DNA of 64,000 bases from NCBI GenBank assembly GCA_013339895.1, contig JABACO010000020.1, forward strand, positions 1,867,571-1,931,570. The letters run 5' to 3'. Each line of letters opens with the position of its first letter. Within the stretch, counting starts at the first letter, position 1. The stretch is from Ephydatia muelleri (lineage: Eukaryota > Porifera > Demospongiae > Spongillida > Spongillidae). Positions 1 through 27,611 of this stretch are shown here, piece by piece. Made by a program: the position numbers and the translations under genes. Below the pieces are notes generated by a model. The model was given only the letters and a program-made list of their open reading frames with translations. It did no database searches and was not told the origin of the DNA.

Positions 1-777
1 ATTATTAAACAAATTTAACCTCCCTCCCTCCCTCCCTCCTTTCGTAAATTTAAATCAATTTATCACCACTTATAAAGACGCCAGAGGAAAAAACTTATGA
101 AACAAGTAAATAAAAACATTCTCTAACGAGAAAGTTATTGGTATATAGGATTGACCAATCGTGGTGTAAAAAGCACGGAAACAAGAGTGACAGAAATTTG
201 ACTGGAAAATTCAAAGAGGCCTATATTTAGCCCCACCACCACTTCGCCTGCTGCCCCCCTGGCCGCTGCCACCACCACCCACATGGCTCCCATGGCCACA
301 ACGAGGCCGCCGCGCCAATAGAAGAGGGTGGAAACGAGGACAAGGCCGAACAATGAATATCATAAATAACTCGTATACTTATCATTTCTATTATTAAAAT
401 TTTTAACCTCCCTCCCTCCTTTCGTAAATTAAAATCAATTTATCACCACTTATAAAGACGCCAGAGGAAAAAACTTATGAAACAAGTAAATAAAAACATT
501 CTCTAACGAGAAAGTTGTTGGTATATAGGATTGACCAATGGTGGTGTAAAAAGCATGGAAACAAGAGTGACAGAAATTTGACTGGAAAATTGAAATAGGC
601 CTATATTTAGCACACTAACGTTGTAACAGTACATGCCTGAGTAATGGGCTAAATATAGGCCTATTTCAATTTTCCAGTCAAATTTCTGTCACTCTTGTTT
701 CCATGCTTTTTACACCACCATTGGTCAATCCTATATACCAACAACTTTCTCGTTAGAGAATGTTTTTATTTACTTGT
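1..777. repeat. Direct and inverted copies of one repeat; perfect 129-bp inverted repeat
   Basis: One repeat unit occurs at about 18-230 and again at about 397-610 in the same orientation, with a few substitutions and a C/T-rich start (CCTCCCTCCCTCC). Positions 482-610 are then repeated as an exact reverse complement at 649-777, separated by a 38-base loop (611-648). The two arms match at all 129 positions I compared. The inner arm ends only 51 bases before the start codon of the TRIM-NHL gene, so it may lie in that gene's promoter or 5' leader. Positions 231-390, between the direct copies, show no convincing coding. The unit may be a non-autonomous transposon, but I did not find clear target duplications. 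Confidence 0.85.
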
Positions 778-828
778 CTTTACGACAGATACCCCTACGC
801 GGTGGGCGTATAGGGAAACGAGGAAATC

Positions 829-3093
829 ATGTCGTGTTGGTACACCGCAGCTGGCGAAGCTCTCAAAAAAATTCAAGACCGAGTCACGTGTGAAATTTGC
901 GCCGAGACTTTCAGGGACCCTAGACTGCTCGAGTGCTTGCACGTCTACTGCCGAAAGTGTCTGGACGACCTGATAATCAACCCCATTGCCCTCGTCTGTC
1001 CATCATGTCGTCAAACAACTCATCTCAATGCGCCGGGCGCTACAAGTCTCCTTCCAGCCTTTCACATCCACACCTTGTTACGGTTTCGGAATGCTGTCGA
1101 AAAGGTCGCCGGTGAGGACAGTGGCAGCGTTCGGTGCGAGAAGTGTATGAGGGACGCGGCCGCCGCCTTCTGTCTCAGCTGCTGGCAGTACGTATGCGGG
1201 GAATGTACGGAGATCCACAAGCTATGGAGCGAGCTGGCCTCACACGAGCTCATCAGCCTCTCAAACCTCCACGACAACTCCCTCGAATTCCTCCCTTATT
1301 TGAGACGAAAGGCGCCTCTCTGCCTCGCGCACGAGAACCGCGAACTGGGCGTCTATTGCGAGAGCTGCGAAAAGCTAGTGTGCGTGAAGTGTTTGAGCTG
1401 TCAAAGGCACAGAGGTCATACATACGGACTAGTCGCTGACGCGTTCGAATCGCAACGATCCGTTATTGAAAGGGAGGCGAGGACCCTCAAGAGTCACCTT
1501 GCGGAGGTGGACGAGGCGATGCTCCGTTTCGCTCCGCGCATGAACGAGATATCTGACCAGCGGGCTGAGCTGGAGGACCACATCCGAAAGACTATTCGGG
1601 AACTGCACGCGGACCTGGAACTGAAAAGGCTCGAGTTCCTTGCCCAGCTACGTCAGCTCGCTCAACAGAAGCTCAGGACGGTGGGAGCGCAAAGGCGCGA
1701 TGCGGAAGCCGTCAGAGCGAACCTTGAGCGAACCCTGGCGTTCGCAAACCAGTACCTTCGCGCCGGAAGAGAGAAAGACATCGTAGCCGTCAGCGCGATG
1801 GTCACAAAGTACAGTGACGAGATACTTGCCGACGTGAACGTCAATTCCTTTGTGCCCTTGGAGAGGGCCGATATCGTGTTTCGGTCCTCGGGGCTAGCAG
1901 ACGCGTGCGCGCCTTGTACAGCTGTTCGAACCACGTGCGTTAGCCCCTCCCACTGCCGCATCGTCGTTGCCGACTCTGGTCCCAAGCACTTGAAAGTTGT
2001 AACGCTGGGAGACACTGCAACGTTCGAAGTGGCGATCAAAGACGAGAGCGACGAGGAGTTTATAGAACCCGTGGAAATAACGGCTACGCTGGCGGTGCAA
2101 GGCATCGTCGCGGAGTGCACGATGGAAAAAACGGGCCTCGGTCACTACAGGATCCGCTGCCTCCCGAAGATAACCGGGCGAGGTATTCTGAATGTGTGCG
2201 TAAGCGCGCGACCCGTCGGAGGTTGCCCCGTTCCCATTGTGGTAAGGAACCCCTCTCAGAAGGTGGGAGAACCCGTCATGGTTGTGTGTGGGCTCAAGCT
2301 CCCTCACGGCATAGCCAGCACCAGTCAGGCAAACATGCTCATCGTGGAAAAAGGCCTCTCCAAAGTTTCGATTTTCACTGCCTTTGGCACGAGAATAAAA
2401 ACGTTTGGATCTTTTGGTTCCGCTCCAGGACAGTTCAACGACCCAGATGGGATAACGGTGGATGGTAGTGACAACATACTGGTAGTGGACAGTGGAAACC
2501 ATCGTGTCCAGAAGTTTACTGCCGAGGGAGAGTTCATCACCACTGTTGGTACCAAAGGAGATGGGCCTCTGCAGTTCAACCTTCCCACCAATATCAAGAT
2601 CCACCCGCAGACTGGGAACATGTACATCTGTGACCAGTACAACCACAGGGTCCAGATCGTGAAGGATGACTTCAGCTTTGTGGGGAGCTTCGGAAAAGAG
2701 GGCAACCAAGAGGGAGACCTCCTCTATCCAACAGACCTGGCATTCGACAGTAGTGGGTGTGTCCATGTTGTGGATTCAAGAAACGAACGCGTTCAGGTTT
2801 TTACACGTAGTGGCCGCTATCTGGGACAATACAGAGACAAGGGCACTGCTGGGAGCCTCTTACCCTATAGCATCTGCATAGACACCAGCAGAGACAGAGT
2901 GTATGTGGGGGAGTACACCCACTGCATCTCCATCTTCACGTCCCTGGGAAGATTCGTTGGTTCGTTCGGGAAGAGAGGCACTGGTCCCGGGGACTTTGAT
3001 AGCCCCTGCAAAGTCGCGATGCACACGGGACTGATTTTTGTCAGCGACTGCAGTAATGGGCGAGTGCAAATATTTTTTAATGCAAATGTTTAA
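829..3093 (+). CDS. TRIM-NHL protein (RING, two B-boxes, coiled coil, filamin repeat, NHL propeller)
   Basis: This is a single uninterrupted 754-residue reading frame. It holds a RING finger at residues 21-60 (CEIC, then HVYCRKC, then CPSC), a B-box 1 at about 103-145, a B-box 2 at about 164-198, a charged helical coiled coil at about 200-300, a filamin-type immunoglobulin domain at about 385-475, and NHL repeats from about 480 to the end. The NHL part shows repeated motifs such as GQFNDPDGI, NHRVQKF and NHRVQIV. This is the architecture of the TRIM2/TRIM3/TRIM71 group, which are E3 ubiquitin ligases or RNA regulators that use the NHL propeller to bind RNA or protein. The exact paralogue cannot be assigned. 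The lack of introns is notable beside its intron-rich neighbours and suggests a retrocopy origin or a family that lost introns. It ends about 300 bases from the last recognisable exon of the oppositely oriented myosin gene. Confidence 0.93.
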   Translation: MSCWYTAAGEALKKIQDRVTCEICAETFRDPRLLECLHVYCRKCLDDLIINPIALVCPSCRQTTHLNAPGATSLLPAFHIHTLLRFRNAVEKVAGEDSGSVRCEKCMRDAAAAFCLSCWQYVCGECTEIHKLWSELASHELISLSNLHDNSLEFLPYLRRKAPLCLAHENRELGVYCESCEKLVCVKCLSCQRHRGHTYGLVADAFESQRSVIEREARTLKSHLAEVDEAMLRFAPRMNEISDQRAELEDHIRKTIRELHADLELKRLEFLAQLRQLAQQKLRTVGAQRRDAEAVRANLERTLAFANQYLRAGREKDIVAVSAMVTKYSDEILADVNVNSFVPLERADIVFRSSGLADACAPCTAVRTTCVSPSHCRIVVADSGPKHLKVVTLGDTATFEVAIKDESDEEFIEPVEITATLAVQGIVAECTMEKTGLGHYRIRCLPKITGRGILNVCVSARPVGGCPVPIVVRNPSQKVGEPVMVVCGLKLPHGIASTSQANMLIVEKGLSKVSIFTAFGTRIKTFGSFGSAPGQFNDPDGITVDGSDNILVVDSGNHRVQKFTAEGEFITTVGTKGDGPLQFNLPTNIKIHPQTGNMYICDQYNHRVQIVKDDFSFVGSFGKEGNQEGDLLYPTDLAFDSSGCVHVVDSRNERVQVFTRSGRYLGQYRDKGTAGSLLPYSICIDTSRDRVYVGEYTHCISIFTSLGRFVGSFGKRGTGPGDFDSPCKVAMHTGLIFVSDCSNGRVQIFFNANV

Positions 3094-3401
3094 TTCTCTG
3101 TCGTTTGTTTATTTATCAATGTGTCCAGATGTGGCTTAAATTCATTTGCAAAAGTTCTCTGTGTGTTGTTAATTGTGTGCTGTGGGGTTGGAACTGTGTA
3201 GGTGCAGACCCATAATGCGATGTGCTCCTAATTTGTTGATATCATGATCCTAATACACACTCTAACAGAGTACTGCATTGATAATGGTTACCCGAACAAT
3301 ATGGTGGTATTCTATCGTAGCACTATGCATATTAAGGTCCCCTCTCCCTAGCTTGGTGATTTTCTAACAAGCCACACAGAAAAGCTATGCATGCTCCTAA
3401 C

Positions 3402-4005
3402 CTTTGTCTTCCCAATCTGATACCCACCCTCATTGCTCTTCAGTAGTAGCTGCTGCCTTAAGATCTCCACAGCAACTGCTTCAGCCTCTTGCTTGCCGCC
3501 AGACTTTTTCATCTTTCTGGTACCCAGACATCCATATCTGTGGACAGACACACATATCACTGCATCATTCAACGACTCAATACGTTACTTCATCATTCAA
3601 GGACTATTAATTAATTGTGCATCATTTGCATATAAGGCTATCAGAACACTTTGGACTTACAAACCTTTCTAGAAAGCTGTCAAATTTAACTCTAATAGGG
3701 AACCCAAGTCTCCTGATGTGTACCGTCTCCATGACGCCCAGACATCTCAGCTGCCGCATCACCAAGCTCTCATTGAAATACCCAGGCAGCTAGTGTCATG
3801 TGGTTTGAGAGCAGGTGAGAAAGGGAGCATGTGGGGTGAGTGGGAGTGGGGATTAGTGAGCTAAGCACCATTGTGGCCAACCTTGTCAGGGTTCGGCTTG
3901 ATGCAGCGCACAAAATAAGGGCTGCACCTGCAAGTTAAAGTACATGGCACTCTTAAAATGCAAAGTTGCCCAGGAAGTAGTGCTACACACACACATGCAC
4001 ACACA

Positions 4006-4036
<31 letters not shown>

Positions 4037-7000
4037 GCTTGCACACTCAACCCCCCCTCCCCAATGTGCACTCACTTTGACATGGTGGATATGAGCTGGG
4101 ACAGAGATTGCGAAAATTTGGATGCAACAGACAGCAGACGCTTTCTGGAGGTCGTAATGGATGCAGGTTCAGTGGTGAAGAGCGTCGAAATGAGCTAGCA
4201 GAAATGTGTGAGGTGAGGAAGTGTGTGAAGAACGAGGAGGATTGAACAAGGAGCACAGGATATGTCCAGGATGGGAACCAGTAAATTCCACCGAAGGGTA
4301 CTTTGATAAACAAAATCAAGGGTCGGAGACTATCCATCTCCATTTTATACCAAACCATTCTGGATTTGAATCAGGATGGTTGTTGTGTACTTGATCAATT
4401 CCTCCTGAGCTTTTCCTGTGGAAGACAAGACACATGGGATTTCTCACCTTGTTCTTGCTACTGTTCAGCAAGTCTATCAGGTCTGAACGCAGAATGTCTC
4501 TGTTCTTATCAAGGAACATCTCCACCTACACTCCCCCATGTACACACACAGCAGGTACATAATGCATTGCACAGCCGATGATTTCACGTCCTGCTCACAT
4601 TGTACCACACTAAAGCTGCATAGTGCTTGATCCCAAACTTTAGAGCACTAGGTCTCGGTTCAACGTAGTGGGGGTGCTTGCTATGCTCTGAGTGACACTT
4701 GTCCAAAAAGGACATGTCAGTTCCCTACAGTGCCAAGAGAGGTGTCACTTGGTGTGCAATCAGTTACCAGGACTACGGTTGTAGGGTCTGGGCACCAGGC
4801 TATTGTACCTTGGGGAAGTTGCTCTCGTCATCTAACAGCTGGATTATCCCGGATGGCCTCTTGCAGAGAAGGTCCAGACAGAGTTGATTGTCTTGGTAAT
4901 CAATTGTGGACCAGCTGAGACCCTCAGCAATGTACTCCTCCTGCTCTATCTTGAAGATGTGCTGGTTGAAGTAGAACTGCAGCTGCTCGTTGGCAAAGTT
5001 GATGCATAGCTGCTCAAACCCATTCACTTCAAAGTTCTGAAAATGAATGCAAGAGAGAAAGTTAATAGCACTGTTCAACCTGTGTTGATTGTGCAGCATC
5101 AAGGTAAAGAACACAATGAACTGATTGGTAAGGCTCATTTCAAGTATATGTGTTCATAAGGTCATGTGTGTTGTGTGTGTGTGTGTGTATGTGCGTGCAT
5201 GTGTATGTGTGTGAGAGAGAGGGTTGGGTCAAGGCGAGGAGGGAGTGAGGGGAGGGAGGGGTACCTCAAACCCGAATATGTCGAGCACAGCGATGGAACC
5301 GTGTCTCTCTTGCTTGCAGACGATCTCGTTGATCCTGGTCACAAGCCAGGTGAACAGCCTAGCATAGAGGGCTCGTGCCAGTGCGTCTCTGCAGTGGAGC
5401 GAGAGGTAATGCATCACCAGAAGTTACCCTGCCAATCTGCCCAACATTACCTGGTGTCCAATGCTTGCTCAACATTGATTGGGGAGACTATAGCCTCCCC
5501 TCTTGTCACCTGGAGGAACAAATATTTAGAGGTTAGAAGGGGAAAAAAAGGATTGGTGGGGAGGAAGGTGCGTGTTATAGGTGTGTTGTGGTGTGAGATG
5601 ATGTGATGTGCAAGGGTCTTGGTGAGGGTGAAGGAGAGTGTGAGGGTGAGGAGGTCTCGGTGTGGGTGGAGGAGGGTCTTGGTGTGGGTGGAGGAGGGTC
5701 TCAGTGTGGGTGGAGGAGGTCTCGGTGTGGGTGGAGGAGGGTCTCGGTGTGGGTGGAGGAGGGTCTCGGTGTGGGTGGAGGAGGGTCTCGGTGCGGGTGG
5801 AGGAGGGTCTCGGTGTGTGGGTGGAGGAGGGTCTCGGTGTGTGGGTGGAGGAGGGTCTTGGTGTGGGTGGAGGAGGGTCTCGGTGTGGGTGGAGGGTCTC
5901 GGTGTGGGTGGAGGGTCTCGGTGTGGGTGGAGGGTCTCGGTGTGGGTGGAGGGTCTCGGTGTGTGGGTGGAGGAGGGTCTCGGTGTGGGTGGAGGAGGGT
6001 CTCGGTGTGGGTGGAGGAGGGTCTCGATGTGTGGGTGGAGGAGAGTTGGGAGGAGGGTTGGGAGGAGGGTCTCGGTGGGGTGCATTCAGTGAAGGGAATG
6101 GGTGCGATATTAGAAGACAGGTAAAGGTGGGAGATGGGTGGGAGACAAAGGGTGTGGCACTCACAGTTGTCTTGTGGGTGAGCGATTTTGTGAACTTCTC
6201 TATTGAGCCAGAGAGGAGGTTGGCAACAGACTGTAGCTGAGGTGTGCTCCTGATCTCTGCTGCCTCCTGCCCATTGACCTGAAAGGTAAATTATTCAACT
6301 CCTCTTGTTCCTAAGTATGGGCCCCTCACGTCAGCTGATGCTCCATAGTAGATGTTGCCAAGGTGCAGAATTGCTGCCAGAATTCTGAAAATCGCTTGCT
6401 GTTCCTCGTTCTGTTGTGTGCAATGATGGTTGCACACGTACCAGCAGCAATGTTTCCTTACCAATATTCCAAGTACTTCCATAGCTGTGCAAAGCCTCTT
6501 GAAGTCCTCCTTGTCATTCTTGCCAAGAAGTGTGCATGCTTTACCCTGTTGGGAACCAAGTACACTCAAATGTACACACGCACACACATACACACACACA
6601 TACACACATACACACACATACACACATGCACACACATACACACATGCACACATACACATACACACACATACACACACATACACACATGCACACATACACA
6701 CATATACACACATACACACACATACACACACATACACACACATACACAGATACACACACATCACACATACACTCATACACATACACAAATACACACATAC
6801 ACACATGCACACATATACACATACACACATACACACATGCACACATACACACATACACATATACACACATACACACACATACACACATACACAGATGCAC
6901 ACATACACACATACACATACACATACACACACATACACACATACTAAGGTATACAACACAGCAGCTTTCAAACCTGGCTGAGGTATAGGTAGTCTTCAGC

Positions 7001-9303
7001 AGCTGTGAGGCCATACTTGGTTCTCTCACTTGGCCCCAGACCTGCAAGCATCTCGTAGAACACATGGTAGTTTCTCTCCCCTCTGGACAGTCCCACTATG
7101 CGCGACTTCTCCAGCAGGAACTCTGATAGTCTGGCCCCAGTAATCAGACCCCTAGGTTACATAAATGGTAAAATCAAACAAAACACCTCCCTTTTCCTTA
7201 CTGAGCATCAAAGTATATCTCCAGGTACTTCCCAAAGCGACTCGAGTTGTTATTCTGCACAGTTTTAGCATTTCCAAAGGATTCCAGCAAGGGAGTGGCC
7301 TCAAGGATCTATTGGGGTGGGGAGAGGAAAACCTCACATATGTCGTGGGTTCCAAGAAAGGTCTCTTTATACCTGTTCACTGATGAGGTTTGAGGAATGC
7401 TTGTTGATGGAGGCAAGGTACTGAATGATCAGCTTAGTAGTCTCTGTTTTACCAGATCCACTTTCCCCACTGATAGTGAAGAGCAATAAAATAAACACCC
7501 ATTTATATTGCTTGCATTGTAAGTATGTGTGAGTACAAGGTGCATGTGTGTGTGAGTGAGCGTGTGCACGTATTTATGTTTGTGTATCTGCAAGTATCAT
7601 ACTGTAGCATAGATATACACAGATAGTGCCATGATCTGTGTGTTCATAAATTGGCGAGGGTCTAAAGAGAAGGACACTTGAAAAAGGTCAGACCACTGAC
7701 TGATTATGCCTGCCCAACCCCCAACTATCATTGTTGATGTGGTTGGATTGAGGAGGGGGGCATAATCAACAGTGTCCAATGCTTGGACCACTAACCAGAA
7801 TGGTGGATCACTAACCAGAATGGTGGACCACTAACCAGAATGGTGGACCACTAACCAGAATGGTGGACCACTAACCAGAATGGTGGATCACTAACCAGAA
7901 TGGTGGATCACTAACCAGAATGGTGGATCACTAACCAGAATGGTGGATCACTAACCAGAATGGTGGACCACTAACCAGAATGGTGGACCACTAACCAGAA
8001 TGGTGGACCACTAACCAGAATGGTGGATCACTAACCAGAATGGTGGATCACTAACCAGAATGGTGGACAACTAACCAGAATGGTGGACCACTAACCAGAA
8101 TGGTGGATCACTGTACAGACCAGCTGAGATATCAATGCAGGTTTACAATCGGTATATTTGTCTCGCATCAAATAAAAATTTATAGTCATTACAAAATTAA
8201 AACCTTTATAATTATTTTGGAAATATTCTTACCGTTAATATTTGAAGTTTCAGCATTGTACAATGACTCTAAACATAATACTACCTACCTGATGTTTCAG
8301 CATTGTACAATGACTCTAAACATACCTGTACTACACTTATTCATCAATTGTAAGCTTCACAATGAACGTACAATAAAAATACCACACTTTAATTATAAAG
8401 GAAAATAGGTATATTATAAAGTTAGCATTCAGACCTGATAATGAGACACTGGTTTAACCCACTGGATCTCATGCGGACATAGGATGTGCTGCTTACTGCA
8501 AATATGTGTCTGAGGGGGAAAGAGAAAGAGAACAGCATGCAGCCGTGTTGCACTCGGCTATTTCTGAAGGCGCAACTCACGGAGGTAGCTTCCCTATGAG
8601 CTGGCCTTCGTACTGTTGCACCACATCTGTTCCATATATGCTGTACACTTCGTATGGATTAACCGCAATCAGTATGCTGCCTACATAGGTCTACCCAATG
8701 TCAGCACAAGACAAGGGAGAAGGAGAGATGGAGGGGGAGGAGGATATGTTAAAGAGAATTGGGACAGGGAGGAAGGTGGGAGGAGGTGGAGGGAAGAGAG
8801 GAGGAATAAAAACGGAGTGGAGTGAGAGAAGATACAGGAGGAAGGAAAAAGAATGTGGAAGAAGAAGGAAGTGGAGAAGGGGTTGAATACGAGTGATCCA
8901 TGATCTCACATAGATTGTCTTTCTCTTAAATCTCTTCCGTAAGTTGTGAATCAGGGCACCTTCGTGCAAATCACTTCAAAGTAGGAAAAACGAATATGAA
9001 TTGGCATAGTCGATATCCAGTCCATTGGTGTCCGCACCTCATTTTTGTCATGTCTTCTATACCGTTTTCTCCGTCATCAGAGCGAATTCTTACTTCCCTC
9101 AAGCTCACCAAGACCTAGATATGCATCAGAAAGCGCACAAGCGCCATGCGTGCTTGCGTTAATTTCCTCCAAACGACACTGTCCCTACGGACCTCTTCCA
9201 ATTCTTCCGTGCTTCTTACTATCACACCTCCTTGAGGATGCGACTTGACAACCGTCCCCGGCACGAGGTACCCTTTGCCTCCATCGTACCACACCAGTTG
9301 CCC
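3402..9303 (-). CDS. Class XV-like unconventional myosin, motor domain only (partial)
   Basis: About 18 exons on the minus strand join into a nearly complete myosin head. In gene order I can read: an N-terminal exon at about 9303-9220 ([16 protein letters not shown]); [18 protein letters not shown] at about 8970-8910; [17 protein letters not shown] at about 8686-8580; the P-loop GESGSGKTE at about 7474; [15 protein letters not shown] near 7225-7250; [20 protein letters not shown] at about 7140-7070; LDIFGFE at about 5275; [19 protein letters not shown] at about 5030-4960; [13 protein letters not shown] at about 4520; [12 protein letters not shown] at about 3910; and a final exon ending GYQIGKTK at 3402 with a GT donor. 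Wording around [17 protein letters not shown] and [13 protein letters not shown] is closest to myosin XV in my recollection. No IQ neck, MyTH4 or FERM exon is visible downstream; the TRIM-NHL gene lies there instead. Either the tail exons lie beyond the window with the TRIM gene nested in an intron, or the locus is truncated. Exon limits are approximate. Confidence 0.85.
5640..6085. repeat. 22-bp minisatellite in a myosin intron
   Basis: About 20 tandem copies of a G-rich 22-bp unit containing GGGTCTCGGTGTGGGTGGA, with shorter variants that drop five or six bases. It lies in the myosin intron between the exons ending near 5450 and starting near 6282. Open frames on both strands come only from the repeat. 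Confidence 0.9.
6570..6945. repeat. CA/TA-rich microsatellite in a myosin intron
   Basis: About 375 bases of CACACATA-type repeats between two myosin exons. A shorter (CA)n tract lies at 3988-4036 in another intron of the same gene. The long cysteine/valine and histidine/threonine frames here are translation artefacts. Confidence 0.95.
7785..8109. repeat. 20-bp minisatellite in a myosin intron
   Basis: Sixteen nearly identical 20-bp units with core ACCAGAATGGTGGATCACTA, differing mainly at one C/T position (GGACCA or GGATCA). It sits in the intron just upstream (in gene direction) of the P-loop exon. A two-copy 45-bp repeat lies nearby at about 8247-8322. Confidence 0.93.
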
Positions 9304-9628
9304 CTGCAAACACACACCTTAGAGATACAGCGTCGGGGCGGGGCTAGTTGGTTCACGCACCATGCGAACACTCATCCTCGTAGCCTCCTGCACTCTATCT
9401 CTACGGGCTGCAACAGTGTCGTTTCAGGTATGCATTAGGCGCGAATAGCCTCCGCTAAATACGGACAAGTGCATAGTTTCGCCCTCCTAGTTGGCTAAGC
9501 AGTTATCGGACGTGCGTCGCGGGTATGCGGGTTTGATAATAATTACAATTGTTAATAAATAAACATCCCTACAGATCAGAATATTAAGTAACACAATATA
9601 CCATTTTATTTGTTACTACTCAAAAGCG

Positions 9629-25715
<16,087 letters not shown>

Positions 25716-26012
25716 CTTTGTTGATTTCAATACCTTTTTTTTTTCATTTTACCAATCTTATTTGTTTTGTCATTGTATCTGATGTGATTGGATGAAAAGT
25801 TTCTCGATTGCATCTGCCTTTTTTTTTAAACAAGTTCTCAATGTTTGAAGTATAAAAAAGTACACCACATAAATGGTTTTTCTTTTTGTTTCAAACAGAA
25901 CAAATGTACAGCAAAAATAATGCATACTAGTTTTAAAGCTAGTACAGAGACTGAAGCACATCACAGGAGGGTCCATGCTTTATAAAAGTGACGAGGTGTT
26001 TAGCACTCCTAG
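25716..26012. other. Convergent intergenic region between DRG2 and fascin
   Basis: The 297 bases between two convergent stop codons are AT-rich with T and A runs. Both genes must end transcription here. I see no exact AATAAA signal that I would assign with confidence on either strand. Confidence 0.6.
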
Positions 26013-27479
26013 TTAGTACTCCCACAGTGTGCTGGAGGAAACGGCGTTCCCGCCGGTAACAGTGAAACCGCCATTTTGAGCTGCCTTGATGTATTGCCCG
26101 TTGGGACCTACGATACACATGACACTGTGACCTCGGAACTCGATATGGAAGTCGAGTGGCGCGTCTCCAAGCAGGGCGATGGTGTTGTCAGCTTCGACCC
26201 TCCAGAACTTCCCGCCATTTCGTCCCCTGAAGCTGTAACTTCCCGCCTTTCCTACCATATCGTATATCTCGTAGGTGGAACGGTTGCACTCCAAAATGGC
26301 CGAAGCTCCCTTGGGACCGACGAACCCAAATTCACCACGGAAGATGATGGAACGACGGTTGAGAAACTCAAAGACAAACTTACAAGCGTCAGCTATGTCA
26401 GCACTAGTAGCGGCCAACTGACCGTTGCTTTTCGTAGAAACATACTTCCCGTTGGAACCCTTCAGCGCCACGAGGGGACCCAGCCACTGGATCTCAAATT
26501 GGGTGCTCGGCTCCGCAAAATTTTCTTTGTTTGCCAAAATAGTGGCTTCAGAATTCCAGTATTTTTTATTCTGGCCTCGGATGGCCCACTTGACGTTGCC
26601 GCTGAAATCGGTGCGGTTAACGGCTTCCAGCTGGAATATCTCTGCGTCGGTAGTAGTCGTCTGATTGGCACGCACCTCCTCAACTCCTCGCACGGAGACC
26701 AGTTTGCCGTTCGAAGCGGTCAGTTGAAACTGGGGCTGGCTGTCCTCCAGCGTGAACAGCTCGTCCTTGGAGATGGTGTCCTTGCGAGACTGGACGGTTG
26801 CCGTGCTCCCGACAGCGGTCAGGTACTTACCTTTGCAGTCGCGAAAAGCGACTTCTGCGTTCCTGAACACCAGCGTGTAAAGTGTGTCGTCGCTGATGGC
26901 ATCCACCAGAGCTCCAGTCCTTGAGACATACTTCTCGTTGGAGAGCAAGAGTGCGTATCGGCCGTTCTGGAACTGCAAGGTAACCACAGCGTCTGCACCC
27001 CATGGGATGAGCTCGTTGCACTGCATTTCGTTCCCTTGCAGGTGGCAGTAGGCGCGCCTGTTCGCGTTGCGGAGGTTGATCTGCGGGTGCATGGCGAGCT
27101 GGAGGGTCCACAGGTTGGTCGGGGAGATGGCCAGGTCATAGCCAGTCAGGCTGTCGCCCGAACCGCCAACGTATCGCTTGTGGGTTGCATTGCGGATCGC
27201 GACCCTCCCGTCGTCCTGCGTTAGCATCTCGAATTTCTCGTTGTCGCCCACGCTTTCTGCAGCGGCACTGATCTTGCCATCCTTGTCTGAGCTCAGATAG
27301 CGTCCGGCGTTGCTTTTCAGGGCAATCCTCTCGTCATCAACACGCTCCAAGGTCCAGATCTGCTTGGTCTTCAAAGCCGTACCGTTAGCGGTGACCTTGT
27401 TCTGGAATGTTTCGGCTGTGAGGTACTTGCTGGCAGCATTTATTAGCCCAAAGGTCCAGGTAAGCGTTTCTGCCGCCAT
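26013..27479 (-). CDS. Fascin, actin-bundling protein
   Basis: A single coding exon gives 488 residues, close to the usual 490 or so of animal fascins. The protein is four beta-trefoil domains of about 120 residues each. Readable landmarks are FGLINAASKYLTAETFQNKV and KQIWTLE near the N-terminus, RNATHKRYVGG, VAFRDCKGKYLTAVG, FRGEFGFVG and the terminal SLWEY. Fascin crosslinks parallel actin filaments in filopodia and microspikes. The residue aligning with the human PKC-regulated Ser39 (before LKxKQIWTLE) appears to be Ala, with Thr just before it, so that switch may be absent; this alignment is from memory. I chose MAAETLTW at 27479 as the start because a splice acceptor (TTTTGCAG) lies just upstream at about 27508, which points to an intron in the 5' leader. 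The gene is divergent from actin. Confidence 0.95.
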   Translation of the reverse strand: MAAETLTWTFGLINAASKYLTAETFQNKVTANGTALKTKQIWTLERVDDERIALKSNAGRYLSSDKDGKISAAAESVGDNEKFEMLTQDDGRVAIRNATHKRYVGGSGDSLTGYDLAISPTNLWTLQLAMHPQINLRNANRRAYCHLQGNEMQCNELIPWGADAVVTLQFQNGRYALLLSNEKYVSRTGALVDAISDDTLYTLVFRNAEVAFRDCKGKYLTAVGSTATVQSRKDTISKDELFTLEDSQPQFQLTASNGKLVSVRGVEEVRANQTTTTDAEIFQLEAVNRTDFSGNVKWAIRGQNKKYWNSEATILANKENFAEPSTQFEIQWLGPLVALKGSNGKYVSTKSNGQLAATSADIADACKFVFEFLNRRSIIFRGEFGFVGPKGASAILECNRSTYEIYDMVGKAGSYSFRGRNGGKFWRVEADNTIALLGDAPLDFHIEFRGHSVMCIVGPNGQYIKAAQNGGFTVTGGNAVSSSTLWEY

Positions 27480-27611
27480 TGCGTGTTGCTCAACAAAGAA
27501 CAGACCCTGCAAAAGTTATAATAATGCAAAAGGTGTGTCTCTAATACCAAAAAAAGGGGGCGTGTTTAGAGGTCAAGTTTGTGGCACGTGCGTCAACCAC
27601 GAATTCTTTGG

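Noticed and set aside
135-353. 72-codon minus-strand hydrophobic frame
   Set aside because: It has no homology that I recognise and overlaps a repeat unit.
6291-7065. Cys/Val-rich and His/Thr-rich open frames here and at similar sites (10372-10803, 21521-22325, 23705-24284)
   Set aside because: They are dinucleotide microsatellites read in frame, all inside introns.
26076-26924. 282-codon plus-strand frame across fascin
   Set aside because: It is a shadow of the well-conserved fascin exon on the minus strand.
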